Source: CAVQZA01 sp963718355
GTDB lineage: Bacteria; Actinomycetota; Thermoleophilia; Gaiellales; Gaiellaceae
Length of the DNA: 64,000 nt
Direction of reading: 5' to 3'
Assembly (NCBI GenBank): GCA_963718355.1
Contig: CAVQZA010000004.1
Location: 248,001-312,000 of the forward strand
Shown here in pieces: positions 33,569-40,878 of this stretch. Made by a program: the position numbers and the translations under genes. The notes under the pieces were generated by a model that did no database searches, had not been told where the DNA came from, and saw only the letters and a list, made by a program, of their open reading frames with translations. The stretch's first letter is position 1. Every line of letters begins with the position of its first letter.

Positions 33569-34324
33569 ATGGCTGCCGCAGCCACCGTAGTCAAGTACCG
33601 CATGGGGAGACTCCCCGTCCGGACAGACGTGCGCACGCTTCAGTTCGCGCGCTACATCGACAGGGCGAAGCTGCCCGCACCGCCGACCTCGTACGACGAG
33701 ACGCAGCACGTGGCGGAGTGGCCGATGTACGCGAACGACCGGCTCGGCGACTGCACGTGCGCCGCTGCCGGCCACATGATCGAGGCCTGGACCGGCGCCG
33801 CGCACGGTCACGACACCGAGATCTCGGAGAAGTCCGTGGTGACCGCGTTCGAGGCGGTCAAGCAGGTCGACCCGCGGACCGGCGAGGAGGGAGCCGTCGA
33901 GCTCGACGTCCTCAGCTACTGGCGCAAGCACGGAATCGGCCGGCACAAGATCGGTGCGTTCGCGAAGGTCTCGACCTACGACCACTCGCTCGTGAAGAGC
34001 GCTGCCGTGATCTTCGGCGGACTCTACATCGGGCTCTCCCTTCCGAAGACCGCGCAGGAGCAGGCGATCTGGGACTGGACGCACTCCCTGTCCGGCGACG
34101 CCAGGCCGGGCTCGTGGGGCGGGCACGCGGTCGACGTCGTCCGCTACGACAAGAAGGGCGTCACCGTGGTCACCTGGGGCCGGCTGCAGGAGATGACCTG
34201 GGCCTTCTGGGATCGCTACGTCGACGAGGCGTACTGCATCATCAGCAATGACTTCCTGCTGGCCGGGAAGACGCCGTCCGGGCTAGACCTGAACGCGCTC
34301 AAGGCGGATCTAGCGCTCGTTTGA
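33569..34324 (+). CDS. Unknown protein with Cys/His pair, possibly papain-like
   Basis: 251 residues, no signal peptide. ANDRLGDCTCAAAGHMIEAW and, later, SWGGHAVDVVRYDKKGVTVV hold a Cys and a His in the order of cysteine-peptidase-like folds, followed by TWGRLQEMTWAFWDRYVDEA. This similarity is structural guesswork. The 3' end overlaps the convergent ferredoxin gene by 15 bp. Ribosome site GGGGG lies upstream of the ATG. Confidence 0.55.
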   Translation: MAAAATVVKYRMGRLPVRTDVRTLQFARYIDRAKLPAPPTSYDETQHVAEWPMYANDRLGDCTCAAAGHMIEAWTGAAHGHDTEISEKSVVTAFEAVKQVDPRTGEEGAVELDVLSYWRKHGIGRHKIGAFAKVSTYDHSLVKSAAVIFGGLYIGLSLPKTAQEQAIWDWTHSLSGDARPGSWGGHAVDVVRYDKKGVTVVTWGRLQEMTWAFWDRYVDEAYCIISNDFLLAGKTPSGLDLNALKADLALV

Positions 34325-34525
34325 GCGGGCGGAATCGAGGAGCAGCGCGAGCGTCGGGCACGCGGCAGCGGCCCGGCGCGCGTGCCGCTCCAGCTCGCCG
34401 CTGACCGGCGTCGGGTCGACGATCGGGTAGCCCCACTCGTCGAGCCGGATCCGCTCTGGCACGAGCTCGGCGCACAGGCCGTGCCCTTCGCAGGCGATCG
34501 GGTTCACGCGGATGATCTTGCTCAC
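34310..34525 (-). CDS. Single-cluster ferredoxin (CxxHxxC type)
   Basis: 71 residues. Cluster ligands are Cys12, Cys18 in CEGHGLC and Cys56 in CPTL. The Cys-x2-His-x2-Cys...Cys-Pro pattern is that of actinobacterial [3Fe-4S]-type ferredoxins serving cytochromes P450 and other oxidoreductases. ATGA overlap with the upstream NuoF-like gene (34522-34525) places it last in a five-gene redox operon; it probably receives or gives electrons to that flavoprotein. Confidence 0.85.
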   Translation of the reverse strand: MSKIIRVNPIACEGHGLCAELVPERIRLDEWGYPIVDPTPVSGELERHARRAAAACPTLALLLDSARSNER

Positions 34526-35703
34526 CGGCGTCTTCCGCTACAGCGGCCTCGCAGGTGGAGCTCGACCTCGTCGGCGAAGACGTCGAGCGCGCTCGCCGCA
34601 AAGCTCGCGGAGCCGTCGGGATGAGCACAGGCGCCGCGACCCCGCACCGCAGCGATCCAGCGCTCGAGCCGGTCTCTCCGGTCGGTCCGGTCCCCGCTCG
34701 CGAGCCGCTCGAAGGCGTCGGCGATCGCATCGAGGCCGTGGACGCAGGGGCCGCACTGACCCGCGCTCTCGTCGGACAGATACCGCGCGATCCTCGCCGA
34801 TTCGGCGATGCCGCACGACCGCGCCGGCAGTGCGACGATCGCGCGCGCGCCGAGCCTCACGTCGACCTCGCTCAGGGTGAGCGCCTCGGCCGCGGCGGCG
34901 GTGACCCACGACCCGAAGTAGCCGCCGATCAGATACGCCTGGACCGGCTCGCGCTCGCCTCCGGCCTGTGCGAGGAGCTCGCGCAGCGGCGTTCCGAGGG
35001 CGACCTCGTAGACGCCCGGACGGGTGACGGCGCCGGACAGCGTGACGAGGATCGAGCCTGGCTCGGCGGCCGTCCCGACCTCGCGGAACCAGTCCGGGCC
35101 GAAACGGGCTATCTGCGCGACGTGGGCGGCCGTCTCGGCGTTCTGGACGAGAGTCGGCGCGCCGCCGACGCCGCGCTCGAACGGCCGCGGCGGTGTGAAG
35201 GTGGGCAGTGCCGCGCCACCGTTCAGGAAGTGGATCAGCGCGGTCTCCTCTCCTGCCACGAAGCCGTCGGGAACAGCCGCGAGGCGGAGACGGACGCGGC
35301 GGTCGGATCGCGCGTCGATCGCCTCTGCGACGGCGGCGAGCTCGGCGTGAGCGCCCTCCGCAACCGCGACGATCGCCTCGCGGGCGCCGACCGCCTCCGC
35401 TGCCGCGACCGCGCCATCGAGCACGAGATGCGGCACCGTTCGCAGGAGCACCTTGTCCTTGCCGCTCGCCGGCTCGCCTTCCGTGCCGTTGACGACGACG
35501 ACCGCGCGTCCGCGGCGCGAGGCGACGGCGCGCAGCTTCGTTCCGGTCGGGAACGCCGCGCCGCCGCGGCCCTGGAGACCGCTCGCCTCGACGAGCCCGA
35601 TCACGTCGCCGCCGGGCAGCGGGCCGTAGCGGGCGAGGTGCTCCTCGAGACCGACCGGGCTACCGTCGGCGGGCAACCCGGCCAGAAGGCGGATCGCGCT
35701 CAT
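34522..35703 (-). CDS. NuoF-like flavoprotein (51-kDa subunit type)
   Basis: 393 residues. FMN/NAD(H) motif LQGRGGAAFPTGTKLRA and VVVNGTEGEPASGKDKVLL are present, as is FLNGGAALPTFTPPRPFERG with PTLVQNAETAAHVAQI. The Fe-S site reads ESAGQCGPCVHGLDA and later GRGACAHPDG, so three Cys remain; the first of the usual four (ESCG) is Ala. It therefore differs from complex I NuoF and resembles single NuoF-like reductases of actinobacteria. Coupled to the membrane protein upstream and the ferredoxin downstream by ATGA overlaps. Confidence 0.85.
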   Translation of the reverse strand: MSAIRLLAGLPADGSPVGLEEHLARYGPLPGGDVIGLVEASGLQGRGGAAFPTGTKLRAVASRRGRAVVVVNGTEGEPASGKDKVLLRTVPHLVLDGAVAAAEAVGAREAIVAVAEGAHAELAAVAEAIDARSDRRVRLRLAAVPDGFVAGEETALIHFLNGGAALPTFTPPRPFERGVGGAPTLVQNAETAAHVAQIARFGPDWFREVGTAAEPGSILVTLSGAVTRPGVYEVALGTPLRELLAQAGGEREPVQAYLIGGYFGSWVTAAAAEALTLSEVDVRLGARAIVALPARSCGIAESARIARYLSDESAGQCGPCVHGLDAIADAFERLASGDRTDRRDRLERWIAAVRGRGACAHPDGSASFAASALDVFADEVELHLRGRCSGRRR

Positions 35704-36779
35704 CCGCCGTGCACCGTCCCTGTGACCGCGTCGCTCCCGGAGTCGAGCTGGAGCGTGATCGACAGTTGCACCGAATCGCCCGCAGAGTTCTGGACGGTGG
35801 CCTCGACGAGGTTCCCGTTCAGCCCGGTGATCGTCCCGGTGTAGACACCGGCGCCGACAGGCTGGAAGCTGACGCGGCTGCTGCTCATGGACACGCCGCC
35901 GCCGCCGGAGTCGGCGCCCCAGAGCGTGAGCCGGAGCACACCCTCGACGGCCCCGCCGGTGACGTTGCCGCCGATCGCGATCCCGACGTTCCCGAAGCCG
36001 TCCGAGGAACGCGCCAGCTTCCCTTTCAGCGAGCCGTCGAACGACGTGGGCAACGTGGTTCGCACTGCGACCGGGCTCGGCAACGCCGACGTCGCTGAAC
36101 CGCGTAAGATCGACGTCGGCGTGCCGGCCCGTGCCGCCCAGCCCGGACGAGCCGGGCCGGATCTGTACCACCCGAAGACGAGCGCTGCGACCGCGACGGT
36201 CGCCACGGCCGCGCCGACCCGCAGCAGCGGACGCGTCCGCGCACGGAACAGGCGAACGGCGACCGCCGCCGCGACCGCGGCCGCGCAGCAGAGGGTGAGA
36301 ATCGCGAGCCAGCCGACGCGGGAATCGCTCCCGCTGCCGAGGCCGTGAACCAGCGCCAGCGGCCAGGCCGCATACGCGAGCCAGTGCACGGCGCGCCATA
36401 GCCGCAGTCCCACACGAGCGCGCAGCAGGCTCGTCAAGGTCAGCGCAAGCAACAGGTCGAAGGCGAGCGCCCCGAGCCCGAGCCAGATCGGCCGATACGC
36501 AGAGACGAACGGGACGACGGCGTCCACGAGCCGGATCGGCGCGTACCCGTCGGCAACGGTCGTCACGACATGAACGACCACGAACGCGATCGCGAAGAGC
36601 GTGAGGTTGCGGTGCAGGCCGGCGACGAGGAACCGCGGCCAGCGCTCGCTCCGCCAACGGGTCGTTCCGAGCACGCCGAGCACGAGCACCGCCGTGAGGA
36701 GCACGAGCGCGACCACGCCCGTCCCGCGCGTCAGGTACCAGAACGCCTTGGCGTTGCTCGCCGCGAGCAGCAGGCTCAT
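35700..36779 (-). CDS. Ferric-reductase-like transmembrane protein with exported C-terminal domain
   Basis: 359 residues. Residues ~1-215 hold six or seven helices. His pairs in AGLHRNLTLFAIAFVVVHVV and RAVHWLAYAAWPLALVHGLG are the expected b-haem ligands of the ferric-reductase-like/cytochrome b fold. Residues ~225-359 are a beta-rich Gly/Ser domain (FDGSLKGKLARSSDGFG, VGAGVYTGTITGLNGNL) outside the membrane. It probably passes electrons across the membrane between the NuoF/ferredoxin pair and an exported acceptor. ATGA overlaps connect it with both neighbours. Confidence 0.8.
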   Translation of the reverse strand: MSLLLAASNAKAFWYLTRGTGVVALVLLTAVLVLGVLGTTRWRSERWPRFLVAGLHRNLTLFAIAFVVVHVVTTVADGYAPIRLVDAVVPFVSAYRPIWLGLGALAFDLLLALTLTSLLRARVGLRLWRAVHWLAYAAWPLALVHGLGSGSDSRVGWLAILTLCCAAAVAAAVAVRLFRARTRPLLRVGAAVATVAVAALVFGWYRSGPARPGWAARAGTPTSILRGSATSALPSPVAVRTTLPTSFDGSLKGKLARSSDGFGNVGIAIGGNVTGGAVEGVLRLTLWGADSGGGGVSMSSSRVSFQPVGAGVYTGTITGLNGNLVEATVQNSAGDSVQLSITLQLDSGSDAVTGTVHGG

Positions 36780-37702
36780 GCGGCCTCCGCCGGCCAGAGG
36801 CCGGTGCGCTCGACCGAGCCGTCGATCCGAACGAGCCGCGCGGGAAGTTCGCGTTCCCCGAGCCACGCCGGTGCGTCCTCGCCGAGAACGACGGCAGCAG
36901 TGCTCGCGGTATTGGCCTCGACGCACGACGCGGCCGCAACCGAGACGGTGCGCCACGTCGAGGCGGCCGGCCGGCCTGTGCGCGGGTCGACGATGTGGTG
37001 GAGCTCGCCGCCGGCGGTTGCCCAGCGACGGACGGTGGTGCCTGAGGTCGCCAGACCGCCGGAGACGATCGAGACCGAGGGCCCGGGCGCATCGAACGGG
37101 AAGGTGTGGTCGTCGGCGATGCGGATCGACCATCCTCCGGCGGGAGGCTCGCCGGCGACCGCGATGTCACCGCCGAGGCTGACGAGGACGCCGCAGCCGG
37201 AAGCGTCGGCGGCCGCGCGGGCGGCGCGATCCGCTGCAAGCGCCTTCGCCGTCGCGCCCAGGTCGAGCTCGACTCCGGGCGCGGTACGCACCGTGCCGCG
37301 GGACTCGTTCACCTCGACCGTCCGCCAGCCAGGCACGGGCACGAACGCGGGCCGGAACAGGCGCCCGTCCCGTCCACGCACCACGGTGAACGGCCGGTCG
37401 TAGCCGGCCAGGCGCATGTTCTTGCCGACCGTCGGGTCGACGAGCCCGTCACTCGCCTCGGCGGCGCGCAGCGCCACGACCAGCGCCTCCAGCAGCAGCG
37501 CGCCGACCTCGACTTCCGTGTCGGCCGCGTTGACGTGCGCGAGCTCCGAGTCGTCGCGGAAGCGGCTGCACGCAAGGTCGATTGCATCGAGCTCGCGCTC
37601 GAGCGCCGCACGCGCTTCGCCCAGGGCCCGAGGTGTTGTCACGACGAGTGCGGCGGTGGTTCCGAGCGCGGGGAACGAGCAGGAGCCGTTGCCGGCGCTC
37701 AC
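36776..37702 (-). CDS. apbE: FAD:protein FMN transferase
   Basis: 308 residues. ApbE attaches FMN covalently to Thr of target proteins outside the cytoplasm. Seen are SRFRDDSELAHVN, DGLVDPTVGKNMRLAGYD, GVELDLGATAKALAADRAA, VLVSLGGDIAVAG and HHIVDPRTGRPA, all family signatures. A signal peptide is not obvious. No FMN-binding-domain target (PF04205 type, with its S/T-G-A-T site) is encoded beside it, so the acceptor lies elsewhere or is non-canonical. Confidence 0.9.
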   Translation of the reverse strand: MSAGNGSCSFPALGTTAALVVTTPRALGEARAALERELDAIDLACSRFRDDSELAHVNAADTEVEVGALLLEALVVALRAAEASDGLVDPTVGKNMRLAGYDRPFTVVRGRDGRLFRPAFVPVPGWRTVEVNESRGTVRTAPGVELDLGATAKALAADRAARAAADASGCGVLVSLGGDIAVAGEPPAGGWSIRIADDHTFPFDAPGPSVSIVSGGLATSGTTVRRWATAGGELHHIVDPRTGRPAASTWRTVSVAAASCVEANTASTAAVVLGEDAPAWLGERELPARLVRIDGSVERTGLWPAEAA

Positions 37703-38022
37703 GAGCCGCCGGAAGTCACGACCGGCTGCGAGTAGGACGGCTGGGGCGCCTGGATCGGTGCGGCGACCGCCACGGCGCCGCCGGCCGGCGTGGCCGACGG
37801 AGCCGTGACTTTCACGGCAGGGAGGGGGTTGGCCGTGGTGGTCTGGGCGACCGCCTTTCGCGCGTGGTGCGTGGTGGTGCCCGCCGCGACTCCGGCGATC
37901 CCGACCGCGAGCGCACTTGCGCTTGCGAACGCGCCGACCGTGAGCCGGCGAAGCCGTGAAGCCGCTGCGTCCCGCGCGCGGGCTGCGTCTCTTTGGGGTG
38001 TCTGAGAGATCTGCATCCGCAC
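37699..38022 (-). CDS. Small exported or anchored protein, first gene of the redox operon
   Basis: 107 residues from GTG at 38022, with ATG at 38016 as an alternative. A basic N-terminus (RARDAAASRLRRL) precedes one hydrophobic segment (TVGAFASASALAVGIAGVAA), then a Thr/Ala/Pro tail (KVTAPSATPAGGAVAVAAPI). It overlaps apbE by ATGA. The tail contains APSAT, loosely like a flavinylation site, but no FMN-binding fold; I do not claim it as the ApbE target. Confidence 0.6.
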   Translation of the reverse strand: MRMQISQTPQRDAARARDAAASRLRRLTVGAFASASALAVGIAGVAAGTTTHHARKAVAQTTTANPLPAVKVTAPSATPAGGAVAVAAPIQAPQPSYSQPVVTSGGS

Positions 38023-38040
38023 AAACGATCGCTGTGCGAG

Positions 38041-38055
38041 ATGAGAGGAGGGTGA
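38041..38055 (-). promoter_or_regulatory. 15-mer shared with 40134, probable response-regulator site
   Basis: ATGAGAGGAGGGTGA, identical to 40134-40148. It lies 19 bp before the GTG of the redox operon; on the transcribed strand it reads TCACCCTCCTCTCAT. Confidence 0.6.
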
Positions 38056-38062
38056 GCCGTTC

Positions 38063-39430
38063 CTAAGAGTTTGCTGTGAGAGCTACGGGCGGCTCGACCG
38101 GGGCACCGGCTGCCGGAAGCGAGATCCAGGCGTCGGCGCCGCCGCCCGGCCGGGTGGCCACCGACGCAGTGCCGCCGTGGGCGCGGGCGATCAGCTCGAC
38201 GATCGCGAGCCCGAGCCCGGTACCGCCGTGGCCGCGCGCCTCGTCGGCCCTGCTGAAGCGGTCGAACGCACGGTCGACGAAGCCCGGCGGGAAGCCCGGC
38301 CCGTCGTCGGTCACGTGCAGCTCGACGGTCTCGCCGACTGACGCGACGGACAGCACGACCTGGCCCTCGCCGTGCGAGAGCGCGTTGTCGACGAGGTTCC
38401 CGAGCGCCTGCTCGAGTCGCATCGAATCCGCATCGAGCTCCGCGTCAGAGCCCTCCGCGACGACGACTGCGCCGCGAACCTCGAACCGCGCGGCGACGTC
38501 CACCAGCATCTGGCGGGCCGAGACGCGCTCGAGCCGGACGGGCAGCCCGCCGCCGTCCGCGCGCGCCACGAGCAGCAGATCCTCGGCGAGTCGAGTCAGG
38601 CGGTCCGTCTCGTCGGCGGCGGAGCGGAGCGCGTCTTCGAGCTCGGCGTGCGAGCGCGGCTGGCGCAGCGCGATCTCGAGCTCCGCCTTCAGGAGCGCGA
38701 GCGGTGTCCGTAGCTCGTGGCTCGCGTCGTCGACGAAGCGCCGCTCATGCTCGAGCGCCGACTGCAGCCTGCCGAGCATCTCGTTGAGCGTCTCGGCGAG
38801 CCTCGAGAGCTCGTCGCGGCCCGCCGGCACCGGCAGGCGCTTCTCGGGCGTCGTCGCGCCGATCGCCGCCGCGCGCCGGCGCATCGCCTCGACCGGACGC
38901 AGCGCCGCTACCGCGACCCCGTAGCCGGCGAGGATCGCGAGCAACAGAACCGCCGGGCCCCAGAGCAGGAACTCGCGGACGAGCCGGTGCAGCGCCTCCT
39001 CCCGCGGCTCCAGCGACTGCGCGATCAGCACCGCGCCGCTGCCGTTCGGAACGGCGAGGATCCGCCAATCGTTCTGGAGACCGCCGATCAGGGCCGACCG
39101 CCACACGGTGCGCCCGGCGAGCACGGCGTGCAGATCCTGCGCGTCCAGGATCGGCCCGAGCGTGGTCGGCGACGACTGCACGACCTCGCCGTGACGGTTC
39201 ACGAGCTGCGCGACCATCGGCCCCGCAGCGCTGTCGCGGTCGAGGAGGCTCCGGCCGTGCTCGACCCGGCCCGCGGCTTCCTGCGACTGCCCGCGCAGGC
39301 TCTGGTCGACCGACGAGAGCAGCGCGCCGCCCTCGCGCGAGTAGATGAAGAGGCCGGCGCCGGCCAGCATGACCGCCATGCCCACGGCGAACGGCAGCGT
39401 CAGTCGCGCCCGAATCGGCAGCCTGCTCAT
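38063..39430 (-). CDS. Sensor histidine kinase (OmpR-type partner)
   Basis: 455 residues. TM helix 1 at ~10-30 (LTLPFAVGMAVMLAGAGLF), an extracytoplasmic sensor of ~120 residues, TM helix 2 at ~152-172 (GPAVLLLAILAGYGVAV), HAMP (ALRPVEAMRRRAAAIGATTP), H-box DDASHELRTPLALLKAELEI with the phospho-accepting His, N-box LGNLVDNALSHGEG, and G-boxes DDGPGFPPGF and GGTGLGLAIVELI. It is fused by ATGA overlap to the response regulator. Confidence 0.9.
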   Translation of the reverse strand: MSRLPIRARLTLPFAVGMAVMLAGAGLFIYSREGGALLSSVDQSLRGQSQEAAGRVEHGRSLLDRDSAAGPMVAQLVNRHGEVVQSSPTTLGPILDAQDLHAVLAGRTVWRSALIGGLQNDWRILAVPNGSGAVLIAQSLEPREEALHRLVREFLLWGPAVLLLAILAGYGVAVAALRPVEAMRRRAAAIGATTPEKRLPVPAGRDELSRLAETLNEMLGRLQSALEHERRFVDDASHELRTPLALLKAELEIALRQPRSHAELEDALRSAADETDRLTRLAEDLLLVARADGGGLPVRLERVSARQMLVDVAARFEVRGAVVVAEGSDAELDADSMRLEQALGNLVDNALSHGEGQVVLSVASVGETVELHVTDDGPGFPPGFVDRAFDRFSRADEARGHGGTGLGLAIVELIARAHGGTASVATRPGGGADAWISLPAAGAPVEPPVALTANS

Positions 39431-40110
39431 GTGGCACCGCCGTCCTCGCGCAGGCGATATCCGATCCCGCGAATCGTCTCGATCGAGTGGCGATCGAACG
39501 GACGGTCGGCCTTCTCACGGAGATAGCGAACGTAGACGTCGATCAGGTTCGAGCGGCTCTCGAAAGCCATGTCCCAAGCGGACTCGAGCAGCTGCACACG
39601 CGACAGCGCTTCCCCGGGTCGGCGCATGAAGACCTCGAGCAGCGCGAACTCCTTGCCGGACAGGTTGAGCGGCGTCTCGCCGCGCCAGGCGCGCCGCGCC
39701 GCAGGATCGAGCGAGAGATCGCCTACTTCGAGCAGCGTCGGACGCTCGCCGGGCGCGCGGCGCACGAGCGCCCGCAGTCGCGCGAGCAGCTCGGCGAAGG
39801 AGAATGGCTTCAGCAGGTAGTCGTCGGCTCCCGCGTCGAGCCCCTCGACGCGATCCGCCACGGCGTCGCGGGCGGTCAGCATCAGCACCGGCGCCCAGAC
39901 TCCGTCCTCGCGTAGCCGCCGGCAGGTCGCGAAGCCGTCGAGCCCGGGCAGCATCACGTCGAGCACGATCGCGTCGTAGGACGTGCCAACCGCCATCCAC
40001 AGCGCCTCCTCGCCGCGCACTGCGACGTCGGTCGCGTGGCCCTCCTCACGCAACCCACGCGCGAGGAGCGCAGCCATCTTCGGCTCGTCCTCTACCAGCA
40101 GCACCCTCAC
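39427..40110 (-). CDS. OmpR-family response regulator
   Basis: 227 residues. The receiver domain has the acidic pocket VEDEPKM, the phospho-acceptor Asp in DAIVLDVMLPGLDG and switch Lys in DYLLKPFSF. The winged-helix output domain is complete (LNLSGKEFALLEVFMRRPGE and NLIDVYVRYLREKADRP). A 15-mer 24 bp upstream of the ATG is identical to that ahead of the redox operon, so it probably controls both its own operon and the redox operon. Confidence 0.9.
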   Translation of the reverse strand: MRVLLVEDEPKMAALLARGLREEGHATDVAVRGEEALWMAVGTSYDAIVLDVMLPGLDGFATCRRLREDGVWAPVLMLTARDAVADRVEGLDAGADDYLLKPFSFAELLARLRALVRRAPGERPTLLEVGDLSLDPAARRAWRGETPLNLSGKEFALLEVFMRRPGEALSRVQLLESAWDMAFESRSNLIDVYVRYLREKADRPFDRHSIETIRGIGYRLREDGGAT

Positions 40111-40133
40111 GAGACCATTGTGGCGCTGCGGGC

Positions 40134-40148
40134 ATGAGAGGAGGGTGA
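40134..40148 (-). promoter_or_regulatory. 15-mer shared with 38041, probable response-regulator site
   Basis: ATGAGAGGAGGGTGA, 24 bp before the response-regulator start and 46 bp before the divergent plus-strand gene at 40194. Same orientation relative to the regulated minus-strand operon as the 38041 copy. Confidence 0.6.
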
Positions 40149-40193
40149 AGAGCCTTCATCGTCGTCTCATTCCGGATTGCTGCAATCCGGGTC

Positions 40194-40775
40194 ATGCGAC
40201 GCCTGGGTGGAGCCGACGGGAACGAGCGGCTGACCGCAGCCACGGGACTCGTGCTACTCGTCCTGCTCGCGATCGAAGGAGCGACCCTGCTCTCCCTGCA
40301 GTCGTTCCTCTCCGTGCACGTCTTCGTGGGGATGCTGCTGATCCCGGTGATCGTGCTGAAGCTCGTCACCGTCGGCTACCGCTTCGCGCGCTACTACAGC
40401 GGCGCCCGGCCGTACCGGGTCAAGGGCCCGCCGAACCTCCTGCTGCGCGTCGTTGTCGCGCCGGTACTCGTCTTCGCCACCGTCGGCCTGTTCGCGACCG
40501 GTGTCGCGCTGATCCTCGCCGGCCCGCACCGCGGCATCGTGCTCGGGCTGCACAAGGCGAGCTTCGTGGTGTGGGTCGCCGCCATGACGGTGCACGTGCT
40601 CGCCTACGTCTTCCGCCTGCCCGCCCTCGTCGGCGCGGACTGGCGAGGCCGCGGCGGACAGGGGCGCTCGCTGCGAAGCGCCGCGGTCGCCGCATCGGTG
40701 GTGGCGGGCGTGACGCTGGCGCTCTTCACCGTTCAGTACGCCGGCCCGTGGATGCACTTCCACGGCGACCACTAG
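40194..40775 (+). CDS. Four-helix cytochrome b-like membrane protein
   Basis: 193 residues. Helices at ~12-33, ~38-60 (SLQSFLSVHVFVGMLLIPVI), ~85-110 and ~118-140 (LHKASFVVWVAAMTVHVLAY), plus a C-terminal helix. His43 and the paired His residues in LHKASF and TVHVLAY are likely haem b ligands. It shares a bidirectional control region, including the 15-mer, with the divergent two-component operon and may work with the redox operon. Confidence 0.65.
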   Translation: MRRLGGADGNERLTAATGLVLLVLLAIEGATLLSLQSFLSVHVFVGMLLIPVIVLKLVTVGYRFARYYSGARPYRVKGPPNLLLRVVVAPVLVFATVGLFATGVALILAGPHRGIVLGLHKASFVVWVAAMTVHVLAYVFRLPALVGADWRGRGGQGRSLRSAAVAASVVAGVTLALFTVQYAGPWMHFHGDH

Positions 40776-40878
40776 GAGTGTGGATAGCCGCACCCAAAGA
40801 CGCCCGTAGGCCGCGTTCTCGGACAGACGCCCCGCAGGGAGGCTGCAGAGGTACTGCAAAGCCACCCGAAGGAGCGTC

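Noticed and set aside
35704..37239. The upstream extension of the NuoF-like frame to 905 residues
   Set aside because: The extra 512 residues are out-of-phase translation of the membrane protein and ApbE genes; the true start at 35703 overlaps the upstream stop.
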